Position numbers and translations under genes: made by a program | In this document: piece after piece, positions 28,472 through 38,277 of the stretch | How positions within the stretch are numbered: position 1 is the first letter of the stretch | How the letters are laid out: each line of letters opens with the position of its first letter | The notes under the pieces: generated by a model | Seen by the model: only the letters and a program-made list of their open reading frames with translations | What the model was told of the DNA's origin: nothing | Databases searched by the model: none | Source of the DNA: Pseudomonas sp. MYb118 | Lineage (GTDB): Bacteria > Pseudomonadota > Gammaproteobacteria > Pseudomonadales > Pseudomonadaceae | DNA length: 64,000 nt | Direction of reading: 5' to 3' | Assembly (NCBI RefSeq): GCF_040947875.1 | Contig: NZ_JBFRXN010000002.1 | Span: 2,046,001-2,110,000 of the forward strand

Positions 28472-28999
28472 TCAGGCATCAAACCACCGAAACGCCAGAT
28501 AGGCCTCTGCCATCTGCCGTAGCAAAACCTTGTCCGCCTTGCTGACAACCCCATCGCCATCCACATCGCCATTGGTAAAGGAATCCAGCTCGCCGTCATT
28601 GTCGCCGTCGTACGCCGCGGCGGACCGGATGCGAATGGCAGTGCCGGGCGTTCCGTCGTCTTCGCTGAATCGCAGCGTGACAACGTTGGGAGAACCGTCC
28701 TTGTGGTGGTCGGTGGCACCGATCTTGAGGTATCGCTCCCAGTTATCACCCTTGTTGAACCAGTTGAGTTGCAAAAAGACCTCGGCAAAACGGGTCAGCA
28801 GCAATTGATCCTGGAAATCCTGTTTTCCGTCGCAATTGATATCGCCGGCGAAGCCGAACTCGATCCGGCCATCAGCGGACATGTCCAGGGCAAAGGCTTC
28901 GTGAACCTGGTTGGCCGGGCCGTTGTGAAAGTGCAGGAGCACGGCGTCGGCCTTGCCATTGCCGCTACGGTCCTGGGCGGTTGCCTTTAAATAACGCAT
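28472..28999 (-). CDS. Duplicated dockerin/EF-hand-like calcium-loop protein of unknown function
   Basis: The 175-residue product is two tandem copies of one domain of about 87 residues. Both open with RYLK, pass through a beta-strand part (ADAVLLHFHNG; PNVVTLRFSED), then hold a calcium-type loop (DINCDGKQDFQD at 53-64; DVDGDGVVSKAD at 145-156) and a helix ending in AEVFLQLNWF or AEAYLAFRWF. Such loop-helix units resemble type I dockerin halves. There is no signal peptide or membrane helix. I choose ATG 28999 because GAGAAG sits 6 nt upstream; ATG 29005 and a GTG farther up are alternatives. Binding of calcium is inferred; the role is unknown. Confidence 0.72.
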   Translation of the reverse strand: MRYLKATAQDRSGNGKADAVLLHFHNGPANQVHEAFALDMSADGRIEFGFAGDINCDGKQDFQDQLLLTRFAEVFLQLNWFNKGDNWERYLKIGATDHHKDGSPNVVTLRFSEDDGTPGTAIRIRSAAAYDGDNDGELDSFTNGDVDGDGVVSKADKVLLRQMAEAYLAFRWFDA

Positions 29000-29141
29000 G
29001 AGCATCTTCTCTGGAGAAATGATGCTCCACACTAATGACTGGGCGAGGTTTGTTCTGTCGGGCGGGAGTTTACGGCGTATAGGAATTGGCGACGCGAACC
29101 CATGGCCAAGTTACCCTGGCCCTGTCAGAGCAATCGGCAGA

Positions 29142-29579
29142 TCAGAACCGCTCGATGCTGCGCGAACCGCGTTCACGCTCGACTTCCTTGGGCTTGTACG
29201 CGCAATACCCTGGCCGCGGGCCGATTTTCGGGTGGTTGCGGCAGGTGTCCGGGCGCTTGTCATAAATGGTGCACAGGCGGCTCTTACGATCCAGGTAGTA
29301 GCAATCGTTGTTGCTCATGCGCTGCAGCGTGAAGATGCCGGTTTTCTGGTTGAAGCGCTCCACCAGACCTTCCTTTTGCAGGCGCTTGGCGATGTTCTTC
29401 GGCGGGTCGCCCAGTTCGAATTCGTCGACGATGCCAATGCGGATCAGGTCCTTGATCTTGACCTCGACCGGCAGGGTGCAGCAACTGGACACGCACGAGC
29501 CGCACATCGGGGCGGAGTACTTGGCCCAGGTATCGAGGCGATCGATCTCGGCGGCGGCGATCAGGTTGGGCTTCATCAT
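29142..29579 (-). CDS. YkgJ family cysteine-cluster protein
   Basis: A 145-residue protein with the zinc/iron-chelating CxCx(2)CC-domain pattern: MCGSCVSSCCTLPVEV near residues 25-40, NDCYYLDRKSRLCTIYDKRPDTCR near 90-115, and a last cysteine in PGYCAYKP. The cysteines are placed to hold a metal or Fe-S centre. The biochemical role of the family is not established. A charged tail (EVERERGSRSIERF) follows. It is divergent from glgP. Confidence 0.88.
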   Translation of the reverse strand: MMKPNLIAAAEIDRLDTWAKYSAPMCGSCVSSCCTLPVEVKIKDLIRIGIVDEFELGDPPKNIAKRLQKEGLVERFNQKTGIFTLQRMSNNDCYYLDRKSRLCTIYDKRPDTCRNHPKIGPRPGYCAYKPKEVERERGSRSIERF

Positions 29580-29835
29580 CGGTTGTTACCAGGCGTGTGC
29601 ATCAGGGCGCGCGATCATACCGGGACTGGTGGATTTTTGAACAACCTTTCGCCAGATTTTTTAATTGCGGGCCCTTCAATGGAGTTATCCGGCACGGCCC
29701 CTGCATTCATTCAGGCACACGACAATTGAATGCCGCGCTATCTCGCACTTCCAGGAAAAACTGACGAACCAGAGGCCCTGCCGTCTGTCAGACCGTCTAG
29801 GCTCAACAATTCCCGCTCGCTCGAGGTCCTATTCG

Positions 29836-32286
29836 ATGACTCAAGAACCACTTGTTCGCGAAGCAGAGGTGGCCGCATTTCGCGACGCCGTCTTGACCAA
29901 ACTCACCTACGCGGTGGGCAAAGACCCGGATCACGCCTTCGACCACGACTGGTTCGAAGCCATTGCGCTGGCGGCGCGCGATCACATGGTCGAGCACTGG
30001 ATGGACCACACCCGGCAGATCTACCGCAAGGGTCAGAAGCGGGTCTATTACCTCTCCCTGGAATTTCTCATCGGCCGGCTGCTCTACGACAGCCTGAGCA
30101 ACCTCGGCCTGCTGGATGTGGCCCGCGAGGCCCTGACCGAGCTGGGTGTCGACCTGGAGCGCATCCGCCTGCTGGAGCCCGACGCGGCGCTGGGTAACGG
30201 CGGTCTCGGTCGCCTGGCCGCCTGCTTCATGGAAAGTATGTCGAGCCTGGGCATTGCCGGTCACGGCTATGGCATTCGTTACGAGCACGGCCTGTTCCGC
30301 CAGGCGATCGTCGATGGCTGGCAGCAGGAGCAGACCGAGCACTGGCTGGACTTCGGCAACCCCTGGGAATTCGAGCGTCCGGAAGTGGTGTACCCGATTG
30401 GCTTCGGTGGCAGCGTTGAAACCGTCACCGACGAAAACGGCAAGACCAAACAAGTCTGGTCGCCAGGGGAAACCGTGCGCGCCATTGCCTACGACACCCC
30501 GGTGGTCGGCTGGCGCGGGGCGAGCGTCAACACTCTGCGCCTGTGGCGGGCCCGGGCCATGGAAGACCTGCACCTGGAGCGCTTCAACGCCGGTGACCAC
30601 CTGGGCGCGGTCGCCGAAGTGGCGCGGGCGGAAAGCATTTCCCGCGTGCTCTACCCGGCCGACAGCACCGAAGCCGGCCAGGAACTGCGCCTGCGCCAGG
30701 AATACTTCTTCGTCGCCGCGTCCCTGCAGGACTTGCTGCGCCGCCATCGCAACATGCACACCTCGGTGCTGACCCTGGGCGATCATGCCTCGATCCAGCT
30801 CAACGACACCCACCCCTCGATTGCCGTGGCCGAGCTGATGCGGCAGTTGGTCGATGTTTATGACGTCGAATGGGGCGCGGCCTGGGAAGTGACCGTCGCC
30901 ACGCTGTCCTACACCAACCACACGCTGTTGCCCGAGGCGCTGGAAACCTGGCCGGTGGGGTTGATGGAGCGCATGCTGCCCCGGCACATGCAGATCATCT
31001 ACCTGATCAACGCCCAGCACATCGACTCGCTGCGGGCCAAGGGCATCCATGATTTCGACGTGCTGCGCGCGGTGTCGCTGATCGAGGAAGACAACGGCCG
31101 CCGGGTACGCATGGGTAACCTCGCCTTCCTCGGCTCCCACAGTGTCAACGGTGTGTCGGGGCTGCATACGCAGCTGATGCGCAAGACGGTGTTCTCCGAG
31201 CTGCACAAGCTCTACCCGACGCGGATCAACAACAAGACCAACGGCATTACCTTCCGCCGCTGGCTGTACCAGGCCAACTCGGAACTGACCTCGATGCTGG
31301 TCGATGCCCTCGGCCCGGACCTTCTGGATCACCCGGAAGAGCGCCTGCAGGAGCTGGAGCCGTTCGCCGAGAAACCGGCATTTCGCAAGGCGTTCGCCGA
31401 GCAGCGCCTGCACAGCAAGAAAGCCCTGGCCTACCTGATTCACGAGCGCCTGGGTGTGGCGGTCAACCCGGCGGCGATGTTCGACGTGCAGGTCAAGCGG
31501 ATTCACGAATACAAACGCCAGTTGCTCAACCTGCTGCACACCGTGGCGCTGTACCAGGCCATTCGCGCCGAGCCGGAAATCGACTGGGTGCCGCGGGTGA
31601 AGATCTTCGCCGGCAAGGCGGCGGCCAGCTACCACCAGGCCAAGCTGATCATCAAACTGACCAACGACATCGCCCGGGTGGTGAACAACGACCCGACCGT
31701 ACGTGGCCTGCTCAAGGTGGTGTTCCTGCCCAACTACAACGTCAGCCTGGCGGAGAGCATCATCCCGGCGGCGGATTTGTCGGAGCAGATTTCCACTGCG
31801 GGCTTCGAGGCCTCGGGCACCAGCAACATGAAGTTCGGCCTCAACGGCGCGCTGACCATCGGTACCCTGGACGGCGCCAACGTCGAGATGTGCGAACGCA
31901 TCGGTGCCGAGCACATGTTCATCTTCGGCCTGAGCGCGCAACAGGTGGAGGCACGCAAGCAGAACCACGAGTTCAATGCGACGCCGGACATCGCCGCGTC
32001 CCGGCGGTTGGGGGATGTACTGCAAGCGATCCGCGGCGGGGTGTTCTCGCCGGATGATCCATCGCGCTACACCGGCCTGATCGACTCGTTGATCGACTAC
32101 GACCGCTTCTTCGTCTGTGCCGACTTCGATGCCTACTGGGAGGCGCAGATGCGTGTCGAGGCCCATTGGCACGATTCCGAGGCCTGGTGGCGCTCGGCGG
32201 TATTGAACACCGCCCGGATGGGCTGGTTCTCTTCCGACCGGACCATTCGCGAGTACGCCACCGACATCTGGAAGGCCCTGGAGTAA
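29836..32286 (+). CDS. glgP: Glycogen/alpha-glucan phosphorylase
   Basis: An 816-residue enzyme that removes glucose-1-phosphate from alpha-1,4-glucans. Key parts are VYYLSLEFLIGRLL near residue 68, LGNGGLGRLAACFMESM (substrate/phosphate site near 120), QLNDTHPSIAVAELMR, VKRIHEYKRQLLN and the pyridoxal phosphate lysine in EASGTSNMKFGLNGAL near 660. The length matches bacterial phosphorylases. ATG 29836 (MTQEPLVREAE) is chosen; the longer frame from 29665 lacks a ribosome site. No other glg gene is next to it. Confidence 0.95.
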   Translation: MTQEPLVREAEVAAFRDAVLTKLTYAVGKDPDHAFDHDWFEAIALAARDHMVEHWMDHTRQIYRKGQKRVYYLSLEFLIGRLLYDSLSNLGLLDVAREALTELGVDLERIRLLEPDAALGNGGLGRLAACFMESMSSLGIAGHGYGIRYEHGLFRQAIVDGWQQEQTEHWLDFGNPWEFERPEVVYPIGFGGSVETVTDENGKTKQVWSPGETVRAIAYDTPVVGWRGASVNTLRLWRARAMEDLHLERFNAGDHLGAVAEVARAESISRVLYPADSTEAGQELRLRQEYFFVAASLQDLLRRHRNMHTSVLTLGDHASIQLNDTHPSIAVAELMRQLVDVYDVEWGAAWEVTVATLSYTNHTLLPEALETWPVGLMERMLPRHMQIIYLINAQHIDSLRAKGIHDFDVLRAVSLIEEDNGRRVRMGNLAFLGSHSVNGVSGLHTQLMRKTVFSELHKLYPTRINNKTNGITFRRWLYQANSELTSMLVDALGPDLLDHPEERLQELEPFAEKPAFRKAFAEQRLHSKKALAYLIHERLGVAVNPAAMFDVQVKRIHEYKRQLLNLLHTVALYQAIRAEPEIDWVPRVKIFAGKAAASYHQAKLIIKLTNDIARVVNNDPTVRGLLKVVFLPNYNVSLAESIIPAADLSEQISTAGFEASGTSNMKFGLNGALTIGTLDGANVEMCERIGAEHMFIFGLSAQQVEARKQNHEFNATPDIAASRRLGDVLQAIRGGVFSPDDPSRYTGLIDSLIDYDRFFVCADFDAYWEAQMRVEAHWHDSEAWWRSAVLNTARMGWFSSDRTIREYATDIWKALE

Positions 32287-32462
32287 CTTTCCGCAATAAT
32301 TGCGAGCCAGGCCCGGTGGTTGCCGGGTCCGGTCGATATACTCAGCGCCGGTTACACCGGGCAACAGGCAGGGCAAGCGACTGTGTGGTTTCACACTAGA
32401 CTCAGCCCAATACTGCTTTGCCCGGATTTGCCCCAAGAAGGGGCCGCTTAGGGATATTGACC

Positions 32463-35400
32463 ATGCAATGGATGTTCATGTTGATTGGGCTGGTGCTGGG
32501 CTGGATGCTCGATGAGTCGTTCAGCGATGCACTGCTGGGCGCGTTGCTCGGCCTGGGCATCGGCCAGGCCATTCGCATCGGCCGCCTGGACGCGCAGGCA
32601 GCGCAGCAGCGCGTGTTGCTGGAACAGGCGCAGGCGACGCTCAACGCCGTTCAGCAACGCCTGGCCGTACTGGAAACGGCTGACGGCCAAGCGCCGCCGT
32701 TCGTTGAAGAGCCCCGCGTCGATGAGCCCGCCTTCACGCTCGAGGAAGTGCCGGCCCCGGCCACCGAGCTGGTGTGGGAACTGCCGCCCGAGCTGGAACC
32801 GGATTCCCCACCGCAACCCCGTCGCCCCGTATCCGACGATGCCTGGACCGCCGCCCGCGAACCCTCCGCGCCCAATGCGCCGAATGTGCTCGAGCGCGCC
32901 TTCGCCGCTGCGCGTAATTGGCTGCTGGGCGGCAACACGGTACTGCGTGTCGGCGTGGTACTGCTGTTTTTCGGCCTGGCGTTCCTGCTGCGTTATGCCA
33001 CCGAAGGCATGGTGGTGCCGCTCGAACTGCGCTATGCCGGGGTCGCGGCGAGCGCGATGGCGCTACTGGGCCTGGGCTGGTGGCTGCGTGGGCGCAACCG
33101 CAACTATGCGTTGATGCTGCAAGGCACCGGGATTGGCGTGTTGTACCTGACGGTGTTTGCCGCGATGCGCCTGCACCCGCTGCTGGATCCGACTGCCGCG
33201 CTCGGGCTGCTGGTGGCGGTGACGGTGTTCTCCGCGATCCTGGCCATCACCCAGGACTCCCTGGCGCTGGCCTGCGCCGCCGCATTGGGCGGTTTCGCCG
33301 CGCCGATCCTCACGTCCACCGGCGCTGGTAGCCATGTGGCGCTGTTCAGCTATTTCGCCTTGCTCAACGCGGGCATCCTCGCCATTGCCTGGTTCAAGGC
33401 CTGGCGCCCCCTCAATGTGATCGGTTTTGTCGGAACATTCGGTATCGGCTTTACCTGGGGCCTGCGCTCCTACACGCCGGAACTGCTGTGGAGCACCGAA
33501 CCGTTCCTGATCCTGTTTTTCCTCATGTACCTGGCCATCGGCCTGTTGTTCGCCCGACGCAAATTGCTGGAGCGGGGTGATGCGCCGTCAGGTGATGACC
33601 GCGAGGCGTTGCTGCAATGGTCGGCGCGCAAGGGCGACTACGTTGACGGCACGCTGCTGTTCGGCCCGCCGCTGGTGGGCTTCGGTCTGCAATTCGCGCT
33701 GGTCCAGCACCTGGAGTTCGCCGCGGCGTTCAGCGCCCTGGCGCTGGGGATTGTGTACATGGGACTGGCCCGTGTGCTGTTCACCGGGCGCACGTTGCTG
33801 CTGGCGGAAACCTGCCTGGCCCTGGGCGTGATTTTCACCAGCCTGGCGATTCCGCTGGGGCTGGATGCGCGCTGGACGACCGCGGCCTGGGCCGTTGAGG
33901 GTGCAGGGATTTTCTGGCTCGGCCTGCGCCAACAGCGGCCGATGGCTCGTGCCTTTGCCCTGCTGCTGCAACTGGGCTCGGCGCTGATGTTCGCCAGCGA
34001 GCTACGCGCCGGCGACGTCAGCCTGATCGCCGGTGCACCGCTGGGCGCATTGCTGCTTGGCGTCGCGCTGCTGTTCAGCTTCCACCAATTGCACAAGGCC
34101 GAGCCTGAGCAGACTCGCGATTGGGAGCGTCGTGGCCAACCGGTCCTGGCCGGCCTGGGCCTGGCATTCCTCTATCTGCTGGCGCCGTTGTTTTTCCTCG
34201 TCCATGGCACCGCGATTGCCTGGGCCCTGGCGGGGCTGGTGACGCTGTTTGTGGGCGCGCGCCTGCCATCACGCACTGTTGTGCTGGGCGGCTTCATCGT
34301 GCAGTTGCTCGCTGGTGCGATGTTCCTGGTGGCCGGCTCGGATTTTCTCGCCACCCTGGCCCGCGAAGGTTTGCAGCCGCTGGCGCATGAACGTTTCTGG
34401 GCGCCGTTGGTGTTGGGGCTGGCCGGGTTGGTCGGCGCCTGGCGCTTGCAGCGGGAACGCCCGGCGCCCGTGTTGAACCAGCGGCTGGCCGATGTGCTGC
34501 TGGTGTGGGGCGCGCTCTGGTGGGCGTTGGCGTGGAGCAGCGAAGTGCTGCGCTTTGCCCCGGTGAACGTGCAGACGACTTTGTTGCTGGTCGTCGCCGC
34601 AATGAGCGTCGCGTTGTGGTCGGTGTTGGCGTTGCGCCTGAAATGGCCGGCACTGGCCGTGGTCTGCACGGCCCTGATGCCCGTCGCGGGCCTGGTGTTG
34701 CTGGCGGCCTGGCACTCGCGTTATCACCCGGCGGCCGGTTTTGGCTGGTTGGCCTGGACGGTGCTGTTCGTAGTGCATTTCATCTCGTTGCGCCGCCTGG
34801 CGCCGATGCTCTCGGCGCGTGCCCTGGCTGTGGCCCATGTGCTCGGCTGCTGGCTGTTGATCGGTGTGCTGGCGCTGGAATTGCGTTTCGTCCTTTTGAT
34901 GCTCTCCGAGCAATACAACGCCTGGCGCTGGTTGGGCTGGGCGATCCTGCCGAGTCTGTACCTGGTGCTGATGGCGGCCCCGCGTGCCTGGCCCTGGCCG
35001 GTGTCGGCCTATCCGCGTGAGTACCGCCTGTACGCGGCGGCGCCTTTGGCGTTGCTGATGCTCGGCTGGTTCTGGCTGGCGAACAGCTTCAGCAGCGGGG
35101 CCGCCGAGCCACTGCCTTACGTGCCCTTGCTCAACCCGCTGGAACTGGGCCTGCTGTTTGCACTATTGGGGATATACGTATGGGCCCGCAGCGCGGCGCA
35201 CTCTCTTGCGCTGCGCCAGGACACCGTCGACTACCTCACGCAGGGGGTGATCGGTGTATCGCTGTTCGCCTTCTTCACCGCGCTGGTGAACCGCACGGCG
35301 CACCATTGGGGCGGCGTGCCGTTCGAGCTGGAGACGTTGCTTGCCTCGATGCAGGTGCAGGCAGGGTTGTCGATCGTCTGGACCCTGATGGCGCTGGGCC

Positions 35401-35654
35401 TGATGATCGGTGGTCATCTGCGCGGTCGTCGCGAAGTCTGGCTGATTGGCGCGGCGTTGATCGGCGTGGTGGTGGCGAAACTGTTCTTTGTCGAATTGAG
35501 TAACCGTGGCGGGCTCGCCCGGATCGTCTCGTTTATCGGCGTGGGTGTCTTGCTGTTGGTGGTGGGCTATTTCGCCCCGTTACCGCCCAAGCGTGCCGAC
35601 GCCGTGCCGGACTCTGAAAAACCGGCCCCGCAAACCGAAGGAGTGTCGTCTTGA
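32463..35654 (+). CDS. DUF2339 polytopic membrane protein
   Basis: A 1063-residue inner-membrane protein. One helix at the N-terminus (QWMFMLIGLVLGWML) is followed by a coiled region (about 35-75), a Pro/Glu-rich linker (about 80-140) and then more than twenty hydrophobic segments from residue 155 to the end, ending in a short Pro-rich tail. This is the DUF2339 family layout. No transport or catalytic motif is visible. ATG 32463 is favoured. It is coupled by a 4-bp overlap to the DUF3999 gene, its usual partner, so the two probably form one envelope complex. Confidence 0.85.
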   Translation: MQWMFMLIGLVLGWMLDESFSDALLGALLGLGIGQAIRIGRLDAQAAQQRVLLEQAQATLNAVQQRLAVLETADGQAPPFVEEPRVDEPAFTLEEVPAPATELVWELPPELEPDSPPQPRRPVSDDAWTAAREPSAPNAPNVLERAFAAARNWLLGGNTVLRVGVVLLFFGLAFLLRYATEGMVVPLELRYAGVAASAMALLGLGWWLRGRNRNYALMLQGTGIGVLYLTVFAAMRLHPLLDPTAALGLLVAVTVFSAILAITQDSLALACAAALGGFAAPILTSTGAGSHVALFSYFALLNAGILAIAWFKAWRPLNVIGFVGTFGIGFTWGLRSYTPELLWSTEPFLILFFLMYLAIGLLFARRKLLERGDAPSGDDREALLQWSARKGDYVDGTLLFGPPLVGFGLQFALVQHLEFAAAFSALALGIVYMGLARVLFTGRTLLLAETCLALGVIFTSLAIPLGLDARWTTAAWAVEGAGIFWLGLRQQRPMARAFALLLQLGSALMFASELRAGDVSLIAGAPLGALLLGVALLFSFHQLHKAEPEQTRDWERRGQPVLAGLGLAFLYLLAPLFFLVHGTAIAWALAGLVTLFVGARLPSRTVVLGGFIVQLLAGAMFLVAGSDFLATLAREGLQPLAHERFWAPLVLGLAGLVGAWRLQRERPAPVLNQRLADVLLVWGALWWALAWSSEVLRFAPVNVQTTLLLVVAAMSVALWSVLALRLKWPALAVVCTALMPVAGLVLLAAWHSRYHPAAGFGWLAWTVLFVVHFISLRRLAPMLSARALAVAHVLGCWLLIGVLALELRFVLLMLSEQYNAWRWLGWAILPSLYLVLMAAPRAWPWPVSAYPREYRLYAAAPLALLMLGWFWLANSFSSGAAEPLPYVPLLNPLELGLLFALLGIYVWARSAAHSLALRQDTVDYLTQGVIGVSLFAFFTALVNRTAHHWGGVPFELETLLASMQVQAGLSIVWTLMALGLMIGGHLRGRREVWLIGAALIGVVVAKLFFVELSNRGGLARIVSFIGVGVLLLVVGYFAPLPPKRADAVPDSEKPAPQTEGVSS

Positions 35655-37024
35655 GTCAGAAGCTGAGCCGGGTCTGGTTGGGCGCTGTTGCCGTGGGGAT
35701 GGCGCTGTCGGCCAGCGCGCAGGAACAACCGGCGGACTTCTCCACGCAAGTGCCGCTGACGCTAAGCGGTGAGGGGCCGTGGTATCGCCTCGAGGTGCCC
35801 CTGGCCATACAGCTCAACGCCAGCCAAACCGACCTGAGCGACCTGCGGGTGTTCAACGCTGGCGGCGAGCCACAGGCCTATGCGCTGGCGCGGGAAACCG
35901 TGCAGACCGGGGAAAACGTCGCCTTGACCGACGTGAAGTGGTTTCCGTTGTACAACGACGCGGACGACAACGAGCGCGCGCCGAGTGTGCGAGTGCAATC
36001 CAATGCCAACGGTGCCCTGGTGGAAGTGCAGCCTTCCAGCCAGTTGGAGGCCGGTGAAGAGGTGCTGCGCGGCTGGTTGCTCGACGCCAGCGCGATCAAG
36101 GCGCCGTTGCAGCAACTGATCCTCGACTGGACCAGCGAGCGCGACGGCTTCCAGCGATTCAGCATCGAGGCCAGTGACGACCTGCAGCATTGGCAGTCGT
36201 GGGGCGATGGCCAGGTGGCGCGATTGACGTTCGCCGACGAGCGGGTCGAACAGCATGAAGTCGGTTTGCCGGGGCAATCGGCGCGGTATCTGCGCCTGTT
36301 GTGGAGCACACCTGCGTCTGCGCCGACGCTGACCTCGGCACAACTGCAAAGCGCCACCGCCCGCAGCCTGCCGTTGCCGCTGGTGTGGTCGCAGGCATTG
36401 GCGGGCACCCGCGAGAAGGCCGGCGAATACACCTGGCAATTGCCGATGGGCTTGAATGTCGAGCGCTTGCAGGTCGAACTGGAACAGCCAAACAGTCTGG
36501 CGCCGGTGACCCTGGCCGGACGGCTGGACAGTCGGCGGCCCTGGCAACCGCTGGGTGGTGGCCTGCTTTATCGCCTGACCCAGAACGGTCAGGACGTGGT
36601 GCAGAACGAATTGCAGCTGCCGGGGCGAACCGTGCAGCAGCTGAAGTTGATGGTGGACGAGCGGGGCGGCGGCCTCGGTGAACAGGCGCCGAACCTGAAG
36701 TTTGCCGTGCGCGCCACGCAACTGGTGTTCCTCGCCCGCGGTGCCGGGCCCTACACTCTGGCGCTGGGCAATGCGACGGTGAAGGCGGCGAACCTGCCGT
36801 TGACCACGCTGATTCCCGACTACAGTGCGGCGAAGTGGGCAACGCTTGGGCGGGCGACGGTGGATGCCGAGGTGGTGAGCACGCCAGCCTCGACGGCGGT
36901 GGGGGCGGCGACTTCGGACACCGACTGGAAGAAATTCGGGTTGTGGGCGGTGTTGCTGCTCAGTGTGTTGTTTCTGGGGGCGATGGCGTTCAGCTTGTTG
37001 CGCAAGCCGCCGGCAAAGACCTGA
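35651..37024 (+). CDS. DUF3999 family envelope protein
   Basis: A 457-residue protein with a signal peptide (about 1-22), a long periplasmic beta-rich region (LEVPLAIQLNASQTDLSDLRVFN; RFSIEASDDLQHWQSWG; LRLLWSTPASAPTL) and one C-terminal membrane helix (FGLWAVLLLSVLFLGAMAFSL) before a short basic tail. The start is probably TTG 35651 inside TTGA, overlapping the DUF2339 stop, with GAAGGAG just upstream. It belongs with DUF2339 as an inferred membrane complex. The function is unknown. Confidence 0.83.
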   Translation: MSQKLSRVWLGAVAVGMALSASAQEQPADFSTQVPLTLSGEGPWYRLEVPLAIQLNASQTDLSDLRVFNAGGEPQAYALARETVQTGENVALTDVKWFPLYNDADDNERAPSVRVQSNANGALVEVQPSSQLEAGEEVLRGWLLDASAIKAPLQQLILDWTSERDGFQRFSIEASDDLQHWQSWGDGQVARLTFADERVEQHEVGLPGQSARYLRLLWSTPASAPTLTSAQLQSATARSLPLPLVWSQALAGTREKAGEYTWQLPMGLNVERLQVELEQPNSLAPVTLAGRLDSRRPWQPLGGGLLYRLTQNGQDVVQNELQLPGRTVQQLKLMVDERGGGLGEQAPNLKFAVRATQLVFLARGAGPYTLALGNATVKAANLPLTTLIPDYSAAKWATLGRATVDAEVVSTPASTAVGAATSDTDWKKFGLWAVLLLSVLFLGAMAFSLLRKPPAKT

Positions 37025-37044
37025 GGCGGGTGCTGCGCACCCTG

Positions 37045-37108
37045 ATCGCGAGCAAGCTCGCTCCTACAGGTCCAGCGTCAATCCTGTAGGAGCGAGCTTG
37101 CTCGCGAT
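37045..37108. repeat. REP pair, outward orientation
   Basis: ATCGCGAGCAAGCTCGCTCC(TACA) and TGTAGGAGCGAGCTTGCTCG(CGAT) have an 18-bp gap between their ends, upstream of fbp. Confidence 0.92.
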
Positions 37109-37263
37109 GAGGGCATATCGGCCAGTGAAAATGCCGGTTTCGAACTACGCTAAACCCCGCGCATGAACTCTATTGGGCGTATCACGTCTGATAGGAGGAA
37201 ATGCGCCTCGACTCGCGTTAAACTGCGCGGGTTTTTAGCCCCCCCATTCCACCGGAGCCGTCC

Positions 37264-38274
37264 ATGTCCCGCGTTACCCTGAGTCGCTATTTGATTGAGC
37301 AGACCCGCAGCAACAACACTCCTGCCGATCTGCGCTTCCTGATCGAAGTGGTGGCGCGTGCCTGCAAGGAGATCAGCCACGCCGTGTCCAAAGGCGCCCT
37401 GGGTGGTGTTCTGGGCAGCATGGGCACTGAAAACGTCCAAGGCGAAGTGCAGAAGAAACTCGACGTGATCTCCAACGAGATCCTGCTCGAAGCCAACGAA
37501 TGGGGCGGTCACCTGGCCGGCATGGCGTCCGAGGAAATGGACAACGCCTACCAGATCCCGGGCAAATACCCGAAAGGCGCCTACCTGCTGGTCTTCGACC
37601 CGCTGGACGGTTCGTCGAACATCGACATCAACGCCCCGGTCGGCACCATCTTCTCGGTGCTGCGTTGCCCGAACGAATACCTGAGCCAGAACGAAGCGCT
37701 GAACGAAAAAGCCTTCCTGCAGCCAGGCACCCAGCAAGTGGCCGCCGGTTATGCGATCTACGGCCCACAGACCATGCTGGTGCTGACCCTGGGCGATGGC
37801 GTCAAAGGCTTCACCCTGGACCGCGAAATGGGCAGCTTCGTGCTGACCCACGAAAACATCACCATTCCTGAGTCCACCCAGGAATTCGCGATCAACATGT
37901 CCAACCAGCGCCACTGGGAAGCCCCGGTTCAGCGCTACGTCAGCGAGCTGCTGGCCGGTGACGAAGGTCCGCTGAAAAAGAACTACAACATGCGCTGGGT
38001 TGCCGCGATGGTAGCGGACGTGCACCGCATCCTTACCCGTGGTGGCCTGTTCATGTACCCACGCGATGCCCGTGAGCCTTCCAAGCCGGGCAAACTGCGC
38101 CTGATGTACGAAGCCAACCCGATGTCGTTCCTGGTCGAGCAGGCCGGTGGCGCATCCACCAACGGCCACCAGCGCATCCTCGACATCCAGCCTGAAGGCC
38201 TGCACCAGCGTTGCGCAGTGTTCCTGGGCTCGAAAGAAGAAGTGGCCCGCGCCACGGCCTACCACAAGGAGTAA
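37264..38274 (+). CDS. fbp: Fructose-1,6-bisphosphatase class 1
   Basis: A 336-residue gluconeogenic enzyme that removes the 1-phosphate of fructose 1,6-bisphosphate. The metal/substrate motif [15 protein letters not shown] is intact near residue 115, and [25 protein letters not shown] plus the C-terminal [20 protein letters not shown] block match the family. The start is ATG 37264 with CCGGAGCC upstream. DUF924 follows after 3 bp, so the two are co-transcribed. Confidence 0.97.
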   Translation: MSRVTLSRYLIEQTRSNNTPADLRFLIEVVARACKEISHAVSKGALGGVLGSMGTENVQGEVQKKLDVISNEILLEANEWGGHLAGMASEEMDNAYQIPGKYPKGAYLLVFDPLDGSSNIDINAPVGTIFSVLRCPNEYLSQNEALNEKAFLQPGTQQVAAGYAIYGPQTMLVLTLGDGVKGFTLDREMGSFVLTHENITIPESTQEFAINMSNQRHWEAPVQRYVSELLAGDEGPLKKNYNMRWVAAMVADVHRILTRGGLFMYPRDAREPSKPGKLRLMYEANPMSFLVEQAGGASTNGHQRILDIQPEGLHQRCAVFLGSKEEVARATAYHKE

Positions 38275-38277
38275 GCC

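Noticed and set aside
29803..32436. 877-codon minus-strand frame across glgP, and similar long antisense frames at 47183-49906, 45107-47062, 26472-28415 and plus-strand 1827-4121
   Set aside because: All mirror strongly supported genes on the other strand and have the same composition bias.
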